In this document: piece by piece, positions 1 through 7,383 of the stretch
How the letters are laid out: the number at the start of each line of letters is the position of its first letter
Numbering within the stretch: the stretch's first letter is position 1
Source: Mycobacterium sp. JS623
GTDB taxonomy: Bacteria; Actinomycetota; Actinomycetes; Mycobacteriales; Mycobacteriaceae
Reading direction: 5' to 3'
Assembly (NCBI RefSeq): GCF_000328565.1
Contig: NC_019966.1
Location: 1,984,001-2,048,000, forward strand
Length of the DNA stretch: 64,000 nt
Notes under the pieces: generated by a model
The model's database searches: none
Told to the model about the DNA's origin: nothing
What the model saw: only the letters and a program-made list of their open reading frames with translations
Translations under genes and position numbers: made by a program

Positions 1-2
1 CG

Positions 3-572
3 CTGGAAAAGGCCAACGAGTTTCAGATGCTTTGGTTCTGCATCGCGGGCGCGGCGAGCGAGTTGTGGTGGGAAGTGGCATGGCTGGTCGGTGATCTTGC
101 GGGGTGGATGCACATCAACGACCAGCAGCGGTGGGGATGGGTCTTTTGGTATTACGGCATTAATGACGTGCGGTATCTCAATAGCGACGGGCCGTTGTGG
201 GCCATGGAACTGGTCGTCGTGGTTGGTGCTGCCGTTTTGCTGTTCTCGTGGTGGAAGCTGAGGAAGGCAGGCAACGACCCCCACAAGCGCATCCGGCCAC
301 TGTGGTGGAGTTTTGCGACCATGTCGGCGATGTTGACGGTGTTCTTCATCTACTTCGTCGCCGAAGCACGCCATGGGTTCCCCAATTTTCCCCGCCATGG
401 ATTCTGGGATGTCTCGATCGTCCTGATCTACGAGAACCTGCCGTGGATGATCGCGCCCGTCGTCAGCCTGCCTTTCGTCGCCAAGCAGTTGGGCTACCTA
501 TACCGCAAGACCGTCTCCGCGCCGGTTGACAACTTTGCGCCCGACGGCCGCACGACTGCAATCGGCGTCTGA
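3..572 (+). CDS. Polytopic membrane protein, 5' end outside window
   Basis: The reading frame is open from the first full codon of the window, so the gene begins upstream. The visible part has at least three hydrophobic segments: one around MELVVVVGAAVLLF, one around MLTVFFIYFVAEA, and one near the C-terminus (WMIAPVVSLPFVA). Tryptophan-rich loops lie between them, and it ends in a short hydrophilic tail. I do not recognise the family. An EBP/EXPERA-like membrane fold is only a guess from the number and spacing of helices. It is followed by several hundred bases with no convincing gene, so it probably ends its transcription unit. The ATG at 27 is an internal methionine or, less likely, the true start. 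Confidence 0.6.
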   Translation: MEKANEFQMLWFCIAGAASELWWEVAWLVGDLAGWMHINDQQRWGWVFWYYGINDVRYLNSDGPLWAMELVVVVGAAVLLFSWWKLRKAGNDPHKRIRPLWWSFATMSAMLTVFFIYFVAEARHGFPNFPRHGFWDVSIVLIYENLPWMIAPVVSLPFVAKQLGYLYRKTVSAPVDNFAPDGRTTAIGV

Positions 573-715
573 AACAGACCATTGTCACCGAACACCGCCC
601 GACGCAATGGCTTTCGGCCAGCGGCCGGGCGGTGTTTCGTTTCGGGCATGTGGATCACACCTGACTCATCGCTTCGCGCAACTCGCCGCACGCACGCATC
701 TAGGGGTGGGCAGTT

Positions 716-904
716 GTGAAGAGTGAAAATGAGAAACCTCATTTGGACGCGCGCGATGAGTCGCAGGAGAATGCACTTCCCGAATCCAACTGCCGGGCCG
801 AATCTAAGTTAGTCACCTTGTCGGAGGAGGAAATTCGCCACCTGCTGTTGGTGCTGCGCCACCGCGCGGTCTCGCCTCACCGCCCCCATCGGCCTCCTCG
901 CTGA
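716..904 (+). CDS. Possible small hypothetical protein
   Basis: A 62-residue frame with a GTG start preceded by the G-rich stretch GGGGTGGG. The first 40 residues are acidic and charged, with a plausible helix (LSEEEIRHLLLVLRHR). The last ten are a His/Pro/Arg run typical of out-of-frame GC-rich DNA, so it may be a broken gene or not a gene. It resembles no family I know. The rest of the 573-965 stretch shows nothing else. Confidence 0.25.
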   Translation: MKSENEKPHLDARDESQENALPESNCRAESKLVTLSEEEIRHLLLVLRHRAVSPHRPHRPPR

Positions 905-1149
905 AGACGACGTCGCCGCTGACGTGCGAGGTCAGGTCCCATCGACGCTAAGTGAGCGATAGACAGTGGCTCGACTGACTTTGAGGGTGTTCGCAATGGT
1001 GATGGCCGACTCGCCGCTCCCCGATGCCGACCATCCTCAATGGGGCGCAAGCAGCTTTCGCTCAGCGGATGTATGCACCGTGCCGGGCCTGACACCGCTT
1101 GCCGACATCGAGTCGGCGCCCATGACGCCGCTGCTTCGGTGGCAATCAC

Positions 1150-1640
1150 AACGGCATGCCGGTGGACCCGGACGTGAACATGATCTTGGCAACCGTGGCG
1201 ACGATTCCCACCGTTTGACGTACGCGGAGGTCACCTCGGGCCTCGTCGCGGCTCTGGGTCTACCGGGCGCCATGCCACCGGGCCGGCCCGGGGATCCGAA
1301 CAGCGACGACGATTGGTTCGTCACCGACTGGATGGACACCACCCGCGCCCAAGAGGCGTTTGCATTTCCAGAACCACTCGTGGCCCGAACTGCGGGCCGG
1401 ATTGTCGAGAAGTACCGATTGTTGCGCTACCAAGGCCCGCTCATCGCCCGGCTTGTGCGAGTGGTCATGGCGCGCCGGTCGCCGTATCGGAACGCACCCG
1501 GTCAGTACGCCGACCCGTGGGGGAAATACGTGCCAAATTGGGCGAGCCGTTATGGATCGGCCCAAAGAGGTTCCAACGACGTAGGTTTCACGCCAGACCC
1601 GCTGCAGTCACCCGGGCGGACCAGAACTGCATATGGTGAG
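1150..1640 (+). pseudogene. Remnant of NAD-dependent epimerase/dehydratase (SDR) gene, C-terminal part, several frameshifts
   Basis: Three different plus frames must be joined to recover one protein-like sequence. One frame gives an SDR-like middle section (AALGLPGAMPPGRPGDP, then DWFVTDWMDTTRAQEAF). A second gives FQNHSWPELRAGL from about 1363. The first resumes with RLVRVVMARRSPYRNAPG and YADPWG, and a third supplies GEIRAKLGEPLW near 1530. In intact mycobacterial relatives these pieces follow each other in this order near the C-terminus. No Rossmann N-terminus (GxxGxxG) is visible upstream, so the gene is also 5'-truncated. A 257-codon frame at 966-1739 spans the region but its ends are not protein-like. 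The next gene starts only 12 bases downstream. Confidence 0.65.
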
Positions 1641-1651
1641 AAAGGATTTTC

Positions 1652-2047
1652 ATGCGAGTGCCTCGTGCTGTCGCACAGTTCAATCGCCGTGTCACTAATC
1701 CTGTGGCTCGCTCGCTCACACCGTGGCTTCCGTGCCTAGGGACGCTCGAGCACACCGGACGCAAGTCAGGCAGGCATTATCGAACGCCCCTCTTGGTGTT
1801 CAAGACCCGGGACGGCTTCGTCATTCTCATCGGCTACGGGCCTGAAACGGACTGGGTCAAAAACGTATTGGCCGGCGGGCCGACCGTACTGCACAAGCGG
1901 GGCAACGCCCTCGCGTTGGGCAGCCCGCGCATCGTCAGTAAAGCTGAGGCCGCGCCCCTTATCAGGCCGGCACCCCGATCGCTCTATCGGCTGTTCCCCT
2001 ACAACGAAGCAGCATTGGTGTTGACGAAAATTACCCAGGCGGATTGA
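1652..2047 (+). CDS. Nitroreductase-family deazaflavin (F420)-dependent oxidoreductase
   Basis: A 131-residue protein of the Ddn/DUF385 type. The family signature LEHTGRKSGRHYRTPLLVF is present near residue 30-50, followed by a short beta segment (FVILIGYG) and the usual DWVKNVLAGG motif. Length matches the small single-domain members of this family, which bind coenzyme F420 and reduce varied substrates; the substrate here cannot be predicted. The ATG at 1652 has an AGAAAGGA ribosome site about eight bases upstream. It sits right after the epimerase remnant, so it may once have been the second gene of an operon. Confidence 0.85.
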   Translation: MRVPRAVAQFNRRVTNPVARSLTPWLPCLGTLEHTGRKSGRHYRTPLLVFKTRDGFVILIGYGPETDWVKNVLAGGPTVLHKRGNALALGSPRIVSKAEAAPLIRPAPRSLYRLFPYNEAALVLTKITQAD

Positions 2048-2225
2048 CATTCATCACTCCTCGCGCTTTCACACACGACCGTGTTATAAGGAACATGCGG
2101 TCGCGACGTCGAGGAGATCAGCCGGTATAGGGCGACCGAGGCGCGCCATTTCATTGCGGCTGTCGAGTGTTTCGGCGACCCAACCGTGGCTGGTGGGCCA
2201 TGACGCGAGCGAAGGTCTTTATATG

Positions 2226-2270
2226 CGGACTTCTAGCCAAGAGGTCGCAGGTTCGAATCCTGTCCCCGCT
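2226..2270 (+). other. tRNA 3'-end-like fragment, possible old attachment site
   Basis: The sequence at 2247-2263 folds as a T-arm with a five-pair stem and a TTCGAAT loop, followed by CCCCGCT as an acceptor 3' strand. No matching 5' acceptor strand (AGCGGGG) or D-arm exists upstream, so this is not a complete tRNA. The minus-strand translation contains GTGFEPATSW, a spurious peptide often produced by tRNA 3' ends. Such a half is what remains at one end of an element integrated in a tRNA gene. No integrase lies next to it. Nothing else is visible in the 2048-2370 gap. Confidence 0.5.
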
Positions 2271-2370
2271 ATCTTGCAGAAGTTCGCGCAGGGCGACCCG
2301 TGTACCGAGCTCTCACCGAACAGTGTTAGTTCAATTCCCCGGTTTGCCTCCGAAGCTAGGGCGCAGTCAA

Positions 2371-2988
2371 TCAGCGAAGTCCCAGGGTCACTGATGGTGC
2401 GGCGAACCGTTTCACCAGTTCGTGCTCGGTGTGTTTGTCCTTGGCGGGCCAGTACCACAAGGCAAAGGTGATGCGGATAAGCCACTGCGCGGCCAGCGGG
2501 TCGCTGCGCCCGATCATTTCTTCGGCCATTTTGGCCACGAACGGCGATGCGGTCACGGTGCCAGCGTCGCGGTCGGGGCTAGGGCCTCCGATCATCAGCT
2601 TTCCGAGCGGCTCACCCCGCATGAGGTCGAGCGCGACGATGATGGCAGTCGCGACGCGCTCGGTTCCCTCCAACCCGGCTATGGCTTGCCGTATCGAGCC
2701 GATTATCCGCTGGGAAAACGCAAAGATAAGACGTTCGAGGATCTCCGCCTTCCCTCCGGCGTGGCGATAGATCGTTGCCGGCGAGCAATTCAACTCCGCA
2801 GCCAGCGCATTGATGGTGAACGCTTCAAAACCATTGCGCGAGACGAACTCTGAGGCCGTCGACATAATCCGGTCACGCGCTTCCGCGCTACGGTCCGCTC
2901 TGAGGACCCAGTCTTTCCGTCCCACGGCTACCAGCCTTCCCGCTGAGGCGCAGACAGACAAGAAATCCGTTCTCTCACCACGAGACAT
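2371..2988 (-). CDS. TetR family transcriptional regulator
   Basis: A 205-residue protein with a TetR DNA-binding domain at about residues 37-80; the helix-turn-helix reads INALAAELNCSPATIYRHAG. The C-terminal half is the variable ligand-binding region (LDLMRGEPLGKLMIGG, WLIRITFALWYW). It is divergent from the P450 gene at 3154. A short inverted repeat (CATAT-N6-ATATG, 2986-3001) covers its own start codon, consistent with autoregulation and control of the P450. The start at 2988 is uncertain because a start near RADRSAEARDRI would give a more usual TetR length. Confidence 0.85.
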   Translation of the reverse strand: MSRGERTDFLSVCASAGRLVAVGRKDWVLRADRSAEARDRIMSTASEFVSRNGFEAFTINALAAELNCSPATIYRHAGGKAEILERLIFAFSQRIIGSIRQAIAGLEGTERVATAIIVALDLMRGEPLGKLMIGGPSPDRDAGTVTASPFVAKMAEEMIGRSDPLAAQWLIRITFALWYWPAKDKHTEHELVKRFAAPSVTLGLR

Positions 2989-3001
2989 ATTCGGTGATAT
3001 G
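2986..3001. promoter_or_regulatory. Inverted repeat at the tetR start, candidate operator
   Basis: CATAT-TCGGTG-ATATG lies exactly at the TetR start codon and within the 165-base divergent region shared with the P450 gene. Position suggests TetR autoregulation. The arms are only five bases, so chance occurrence is possible. Confidence 0.35.
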
Positions 3002-3153
3002 CCTCATCGATTTTCGCAGCTCTGCGCAATTCCCGAGGACAGAAGTGGTAACCGGCAATGTGGTGAGCCTTTCAACTTTGATGCCAACCGTTGACCGCCC
3101 GGTCGGCAGGTAATGACTCTGGGGGAAGTGCTGTCGAAAGGGTGTGCTGAATC

Positions 3154-4461
3154 TTGAAGCTTGGAAGGGCCGCTGACGGCGCGGCCTCGATGTTCTCGCC
3201 CCTCATTGCGGCGGGGCGATTGAACGTCTCTGCGGCGATCCGCACGCACAGACGTGGCTACAGCGGCTGGACGGGCGCGGTCAATACCGGCTATGACCCG
3301 TTGGACCCAGCCGTCGCCGCACAACCCCACGCTGCCTACGACGCTTTGCACCGCAGCGGACGAGTCCACTACAACCCCCGGCGCGCGACCTGGATTCTGC
3401 ACAGACTCGACGATGTCCGCGCAGCCCTACGCGACACAGACCGGGTAACCAGCAGCCATGGAGTGACCCGAGTACGGATGGTCGCCGATCTGGTAGTGGT
3501 CACCGATGGCGAGCAGCACAGCCGCCTGCGTAAACAAGTCCAGCCGGCGTTCACAAAAGGTGCACTGGACAGTTGGCGCACCATCATCGACAAGCTTGCC
3601 GCCGAACTCGTCGACGACATGATTGCTGCTGGCAACTGTGATGCCGTCGAGCGGCTAACAATGCCGATGCCGCTTCGAGTGATCGCCGCCATCCTGGGTG
3701 TCCCCGAGAGCGACATCGCCGACTTCCGCCGTTGGTCAGACGACAGCACCCAACTGATCAACTTCACCCCTACATTCAGTGGTGTCGTGAGTACCGCGCG
3801 ATCCATGCGGGCCGCTGTAGCGCTGCACCGCTACTTCTTGAAGCACCTCGCAGATGGAGAGCTCAAGGGATCGGACACCGTCCTCGGACGCCTGTTGGAG
3901 CACAACACCGACGGAGCGCTCACTGACAACCAGTTGTTCTATATCGCCATCCTGCTGCTGATCGCCGGTAACGAGACCACGACCAACCTGCTCGGCGGGA
4001 TGCTGCACACCTACGCCGAGCATCCCGATCAATACGACATGATCCGTGCCAATCCGGACCTCATCCCGCAGGCCATCGAAGAACATGTCCGTTACACCAG
4101 CCCCATTCAGAACCTCTACCGCTACACCCGTGCCGACTATCAAGTAGGCGAGGTCACCATCCCATCGGGCTCGCGTGTGTTGATGTCATTCGGAGCGGCC
4201 AACCGCGATCCACTTGCCTTCGACGACCCCAACACCTTCCGCGCCGACCGAAACCCACGCTCCCACGTCGGTTTTGGCTACGGTCCACATCTATGCCTCG
4301 GAGCGCCACTGGCCCGCATGGAGGCACAGGCCGTACTCCGTGAACTGGTCGACCGCGTTTCGCGAATCGAAACCACCGGACCCACAACGTGGTCCACCAA
4401 TAGCTCACTTCGCGGGCCTACCCAACTACCCGTCATCCTCCACGAGGGGTCGACGCCATGA
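3154..4461 (+). CDS. Cytochrome P450
   Basis: A 435-residue soluble bacterial P450. The haem-binding loop is FGYGPHLCLG with Cys as axial ligand. The I-helix oxygen-activation motif is AGNETTT, the K-helix ExxR is EHVR, and the meander region contains FDDPNTFRADRNP. All landmarks are in the usual order and the length is normal, so it should be active; the substrate is not evident. The TTG at 3154 has an AAAGGG site upstream; an ATG at 3190 is an alternative. It overlaps the next small membrane gene by four bases and is divergent from a TetR gene that probably controls it. Confidence 0.93.
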   Translation: MKLGRAADGAASMFSPLIAAGRLNVSAAIRTHRRGYSGWTGAVNTGYDPLDPAVAAQPHAAYDALHRSGRVHYNPRRATWILHRLDDVRAALRDTDRVTSSHGVTRVRMVADLVVVTDGEQHSRLRKQVQPAFTKGALDSWRTIIDKLAAELVDDMIAAGNCDAVERLTMPMPLRVIAAILGVPESDIADFRRWSDDSTQLINFTPTFSGVVSTARSMRAAVALHRYFLKHLADGELKGSDTVLGRLLEHNTDGALTDNQLFYIAILLLIAGNETTTNLLGGMLHTYAEHPDQYDMIRANPDLIPQAIEEHVRYTSPIQNLYRYTRADYQVGEVTIPSGSRVLMSFGAANRDPLAFDDPNTFRADRNPRSHVGFGYGPHLCLGAPLARMEAQAVLRELVDRVSRIETTGPTTWSTNSSLRGPTQLPVILHEGSTP

Positions 4462-4748
4462 AGTCGAAGCTCAAGCCATCTGAACGATGGGCATTGTTCG
4501 GCGGGCTTGCCCTCACGGTGTCCGGCGTTGCGCACTTAGTGTGCCCACCTGCGTTCGAACCGGTGAATCGGTTGGCCTTCAAGGACAACATCCGTGCCCA
4601 CGTTCTCATCAACGGCAGCATCGAAGCTGCACTCGGTCTAGCGCTGCTCAACTCTCGGACTCGTCGACCCGCCCTAGCAGCCACACTTGCCTACCTGACC
4701 TATTTCAACGCCAGCCTCCTGCACAGGCAGCGCGCCTTGGCCAACTAA
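4458..4748 (+). CDS. Small membrane protein coupled to the P450
   Basis: A 96-residue protein starting at an ATG that overlaps the P450 stop codon (ATGA), so the two are translationally coupled. It has three or four short hydrophobic stretches (ALFGGLALTVSGVAHLV, LINGSIEAALGLALL, AATLAYLTYFNASLL), suggesting a compact membrane protein. I do not recognise the family; the general look is DoxX- or DUF4267-like. The coupling suggests a role with the P450, but none is proven. Confidence 0.7.
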   Translation: MKSKLKPSERWALFGGLALTVSGVAHLVCPPAFEPVNRLAFKDNIRAHVLINGSIEAALGLALLNSRTRRPALAATLAYLTYFNASLLHRQRALAN

Positions 4749-5035
4749 TCACACTCGTAGGCGCGGGTGGAATCGACCGCCATCTTGTAGGTTGGCCACG
4801 GGCGGCGGCGGGTGTGGAACCTGTGAGGTGTATCCCGCCGACCGGCCGCCAGCACTGTCGCACGCGTCACGAATGGCCGGATCACGGGCATGCGCCAATC
4901 GGACCAGCTGCGATCTGATCGCCTCTGCGACGTGTGTCAACCCTCCGCGACGTTGTGTAGTTTCTTGCAGGCGCTGGACCTGGCTCCAACGTGATGGAGA
5001 CGTCGCTTCGGATACCGGCCCTACACTCTGCGGCC
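4749..5035. other. Non-coding stretch, nothing recognised
   Basis: Short frames on both strands here have arginine- and proline-rich translations and no ribosome sites. No RNA gene, repeat or family motif was seen. Confidence 0.5.
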
Positions 5036-5167
5036 ATGGGGGAATTTGAACTTATTGACATATGGCGCGGCAGAGCGGACACGTACAGCTGGACCCCGTT
5101 CGATGATTCCGAGGGCTTCAACCCGGACTGGTGGGAACGCCGCGCGACGCCCGCGGCCCGCACATAA
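5036..5167 (+). CDS. Possible 43-residue protein or N-terminal gene fragment
   Basis: An ATG frame beginning MGEFELIDIWRG and ending before a TAA. The composition (acidic, Trp- and Phe-containing, DSEGFNPDWWERR) is more protein-like than the neighbouring frames. It has no evident ribosome site and no recognised family. It may be the N-terminus of a gene truncated at about 5165. Confidence 0.3.
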   Translation: MGEFELIDIWRGRADTYSWTPFDDSEGFNPDWWERRATPAART

Positions 5168-5232
5168 CTCCCAGGTCAAATACTCCGGCCAGTCTGTCGT
5201 GAGCGCCTTCGGAGGCGCGTCATCGGCCAGAT

Positions 5233-6084
5233 TTACCCGCGCGCGAGCTCGAGTTCGGGAACAAGCGCGGTCAAAATGGGCAGCCGATCCGACGATGGAA
5301 TCGCGTTCACGACAAGGTGAGAGGCGCCGGCGTCGAGCTGGGCGCGCAGCTGCTTCGCCGCGGTCGTCGCATCACCCTGCGCGATCAGCGCGTCGATAAG
5401 CTCGTCGCTACCATCGTGGGCCAAGTCCTCGTCGGCGAAGCCCATGCGCATCAAATTCGCCCGGTAGTTCGTCAGCCGGAGATGATTCGCAGCGATGTTT
5501 TCACGACCGGCGCCGCGGGTGCTGTGCAGGTCGCCGAGGGCCACCTTGTGCTCCACCGCGAGCATCGCGTCGGGGCCGATCAGAGCCCGCGCCCGCCGGG
5601 TGTACGCGGATGTCACCAGAAACGGGTGGGCACCGGCTGACCGCTCAGCGGCAAGTTTCAACATTCTCGGGCCGAGCGCGGCGAGCGCCCGCCGTTGCTT
5701 GGGCACGCCGCGCTCGTCGAGCACATCTAGGTAGTCGACCACCGCCTGATACGGGGAGCGGAAGTCGGCACCCGATTCGCGGTGCCCTGCACCGATACCG
5801 AGCAGGAATCGTCCCGGGTAAGCCGCGTCAAGCCAGTGGTATGTGTCTGCAACGGCTCGGGCGTTCATGTGCCAGACGTTGACGACGCCGGTGGCCACGA
5901 CAAGCGTGTCGGTTGCTTCGAGCATCCGCTCCACGATTGTCAGCTTGGGTTCGCGTGTGCCCGCGATCCACAAAGCAGTGTAGCCAAGGCGCTCTACGTG
6001 GGCCGCCGCCTCCGGAGTCAGCTCGCCTTCGACGTAATGTACCCCGATCGCGCCAAGGTTTACCGGTGCCGTGGTGTCCTTCAT
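5233..6084 (-). CDS. LLM-class F420-dependent oxidoreductase (TIGR03620-like)
   Basis: A 283-residue flavin/F420 TIM-barrel enzyme. It starts NLGAIGVHYVEGELTP and carries LGYTALWIAG, VVATGVVNVWHMN and GRFLLGIGAGHRE, the substrate/cofactor loops of the luciferase-like F420 subgroup. The start at 6084 is chosen over an upstream in-frame start because GAGGAGATC lies eight bases before it and the family begins there. It is a clear paralogue of the enzyme at 21053-21940, sharing LAALGPR and AGAHP blocks and the same barrel order. It stands alone between unrelated genes. The substrate is unknown. Confidence 0.88.
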   Translation of the reverse strand: MKDTTAPVNLGAIGVHYVEGELTPEAAAHVERLGYTALWIAGTREPKLTIVERMLEATDTLVVATGVVNVWHMNARAVADTYHWLDAAYPGRFLLGIGAGHRESGADFRSPYQAVVDYLDVLDERGVPKQRRALAALGPRMLKLAAERSAGAHPFLVTSAYTRRARALIGPDAMLAVEHKVALGDLHSTRGAGRENIAANHLRLTNYRANLMRMGFADEDLAHDGSDELIDALIAQGDATTAAKQLRAQLDAGASHLVVNAIPSSDRLPILTALVPELELARG

Positions 6085-6139
6085 CGATGATCTCCTCACG
6101 TGCAGTAGGTCGGCCAAAAGCCTTCTGTGTGGCAGCGTT

Positions 6140-6547
6140 TCACTTGCCTGCGCCGGCAACGAAACTCCTGAGTTCGTCGGCGACATCGTCGGGAGCAGGG
6201 TCAGCGGGTGGGCAGCCAGCCGCACAGTCGAGCTTCTGCCACGACTGGCAGTGGTCGGTCTTGAAAGACTTGTCATCCGAATCGATCTGAACGACTTGGG
6301 GCTTCCTGCTTAGGGCGTTATCGACAACGTTGGTGCCGCTAACGCGTTTCCAGTAGCACGCGCTATCCCCGGCAGGCCCCGCAGAGCTGTACGTGCCTGG
6401 CGCTATCTCTGACCCAATCGCGTATGTGCCATCAGTATCGATGGTTGTTCTCGGTCCATCCGGAGGAGTTGGATCGGCATGGGCAATTGCTGCGGTGCCG
6501 CACATCACGACAACCATCGCGATGGTGACAGTGCGTGCCGTATCCAT
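6140..6547 (-). CDS. Secreted mycobacterial protein of unknown function
   Basis: A 135-residue protein with a Sec signal peptide (about residues 1-24, ending AIAHA). A small domain follows with the pattern DGTYAIGSEIAPGTY and CYWKRVSG, seen in many short exported actinobacterial proteins. Two further cysteines (DHC, DCAAGC) could form disulfides. Its ATG follows directly after the stop codon of the DUF5078 gene, so it is the last gene of the MmpS-MmpL operon. Function unknown; co-export with MmpL substrates or a role in the cell wall is inference. Confidence 0.75.
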   Translation of the reverse strand: MDTARTVTIAMVVVMCGTAAIAHADPTPPDGPRTTIDTDGTYAIGSEIAPGTYSSAGPAGDSACYWKRVSGTNVVDNALSRKPQVVQIDSDDKSFKTDHCQSWQKLDCAAGCPPADPAPDDVADELRSFVAGAGK

Positions 6548-7024
6548 TCACCCGTCCCAGACGGACATGTCGTCTGGCGGGTAGTCGGCGCAATGGTCCG
6601 TCTCCTTGGCGGCAACGCCCTTATTGTTGAAGAAGACCTTCGCCCAGTTCGGCCAGGAGGCCGTCATGGGATCGGCGAAATGGGTCACCATCTCTTCAGA
6701 GTAGGCGCGCCGATCGGCGGGGCTAAGCGAGTAAAAGTAGTGCGCGTTGTCGATGGCGGCCTGTTGAACCTCCGGCGACTTGTTGTGCTTGTCAATGATG
6801 TATCTCTGGTAATAGATCGGCGCGTAATCCCTTGCAGCGGCAAGGATCTGCTCGCTCGTGCAGGTTGTGACGATCATCCGATGGGGGATGGGGTAGTCGT
6901 CAGTCGCGTCGGCTGCTGCTTTTCCGGGTAACAGCATTGCCCCGAATGCGCCTGTGAGAACCACGATTCCGGCTCCTAGAACTCGGCTGTTACAGGCTCG
7001 TAGCACGCGCCTTGGTCGCTGCAT
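6548..7024 (-). CDS. DUF5078 secreted protein
   Basis: A 158-residue protein with a positively charged N-terminus, a hydrophobic signal segment ([18 protein letters not shown]) and an AAADA cleavage region. The mature part contains [37 protein letters not shown] and [19 protein letters not shown], which I recognise as the mycobacterial DUF5078 family. The start at 7024 is preceded by AGGAGG at ideal spacing, better than the ATG at 7045. It lies 17 bases after the DUF732 gene in the same operon. Function unknown. Confidence 0.82.
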   Translation of the reverse strand: MQRPRRVLRACNSRVLGAGIVVLTGAFGAMLLPGKAAADATDDYPIPHRMIVTTCTSEQILAAARDYAPIYYQRYIIDKHNKSPEVQQAAIDNAHYFYSLSPADRRAYSEEMVTHFADPMTASWPNWAKVFFNNKGVAAKETDHCADYPPDDMSVWDG

Positions 7025-7041
7025 CTGTGCCTCCTGTGATC

Positions 7042-7383
7042 TCAATGGTTGGGTTCCGCGACTGTCGTGAGCCTCGGCGTCAGGTCATCGCAGTAGGTGC
7101 CGATCGCGGCGCCGAGGAACTGCCACGTTTGCGCTGTGGTGGTGCCACGCGGCAGGTTGTGCGACAGGAACTCGGCGGACTTCTCGGCTGTTGCGTCCCG
7201 TCCGCTGCCAAGCCGATCACACGTGATCTTGGCCAGCCATGCGTTGTAATCCTTCTGCCCGTAAATGCCGTGGCCATGAAGCTGATTGGCGAAATCGGTG
7301 TCGACGTCCGCGTGCGCTGGGGCGGCTAGCGCGACCGCCGCGGCAGCGATCGGCGCCAGTGCAGAAACCGTTCCGAATCTCAT
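7042..7383 (-). CDS. DUF732 secreted protein
   Basis: A 113-residue protein with a signal peptide ([19 protein letters not shown]) and a mature DUF732 domain containing [13 protein letters not shown] and the cysteine pair CDRLGSG...YCDDL. DUF732 proteins are small exported mycobacterial proteins of unknown role. The start at 7383 has GAGGGG upstream and overlaps the end of the MmpL gene by four bases, so translation is coupled. The upstream extension of this frame lies inside mmpL and is not used. Confidence 0.85.
   Translation of the reverse strand: MRFGTVSALAPIAAAAVALAAPAHADVDTDFANQLHGHGIYGQKDYNAWLAKITCDRLGSGRDATAEKSAEFLSHNLPRGTTTAQTWQFLGAAIGTYCDDLTPRLTTVAEPNH

Noticed and set aside
966..1739. 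257-codon frame taken as an intact gene
   Set aside because: Recognisable SDR segments leave and re-enter this frame, and its last 60 residues overlap the start of the next gene and are not protein-like.
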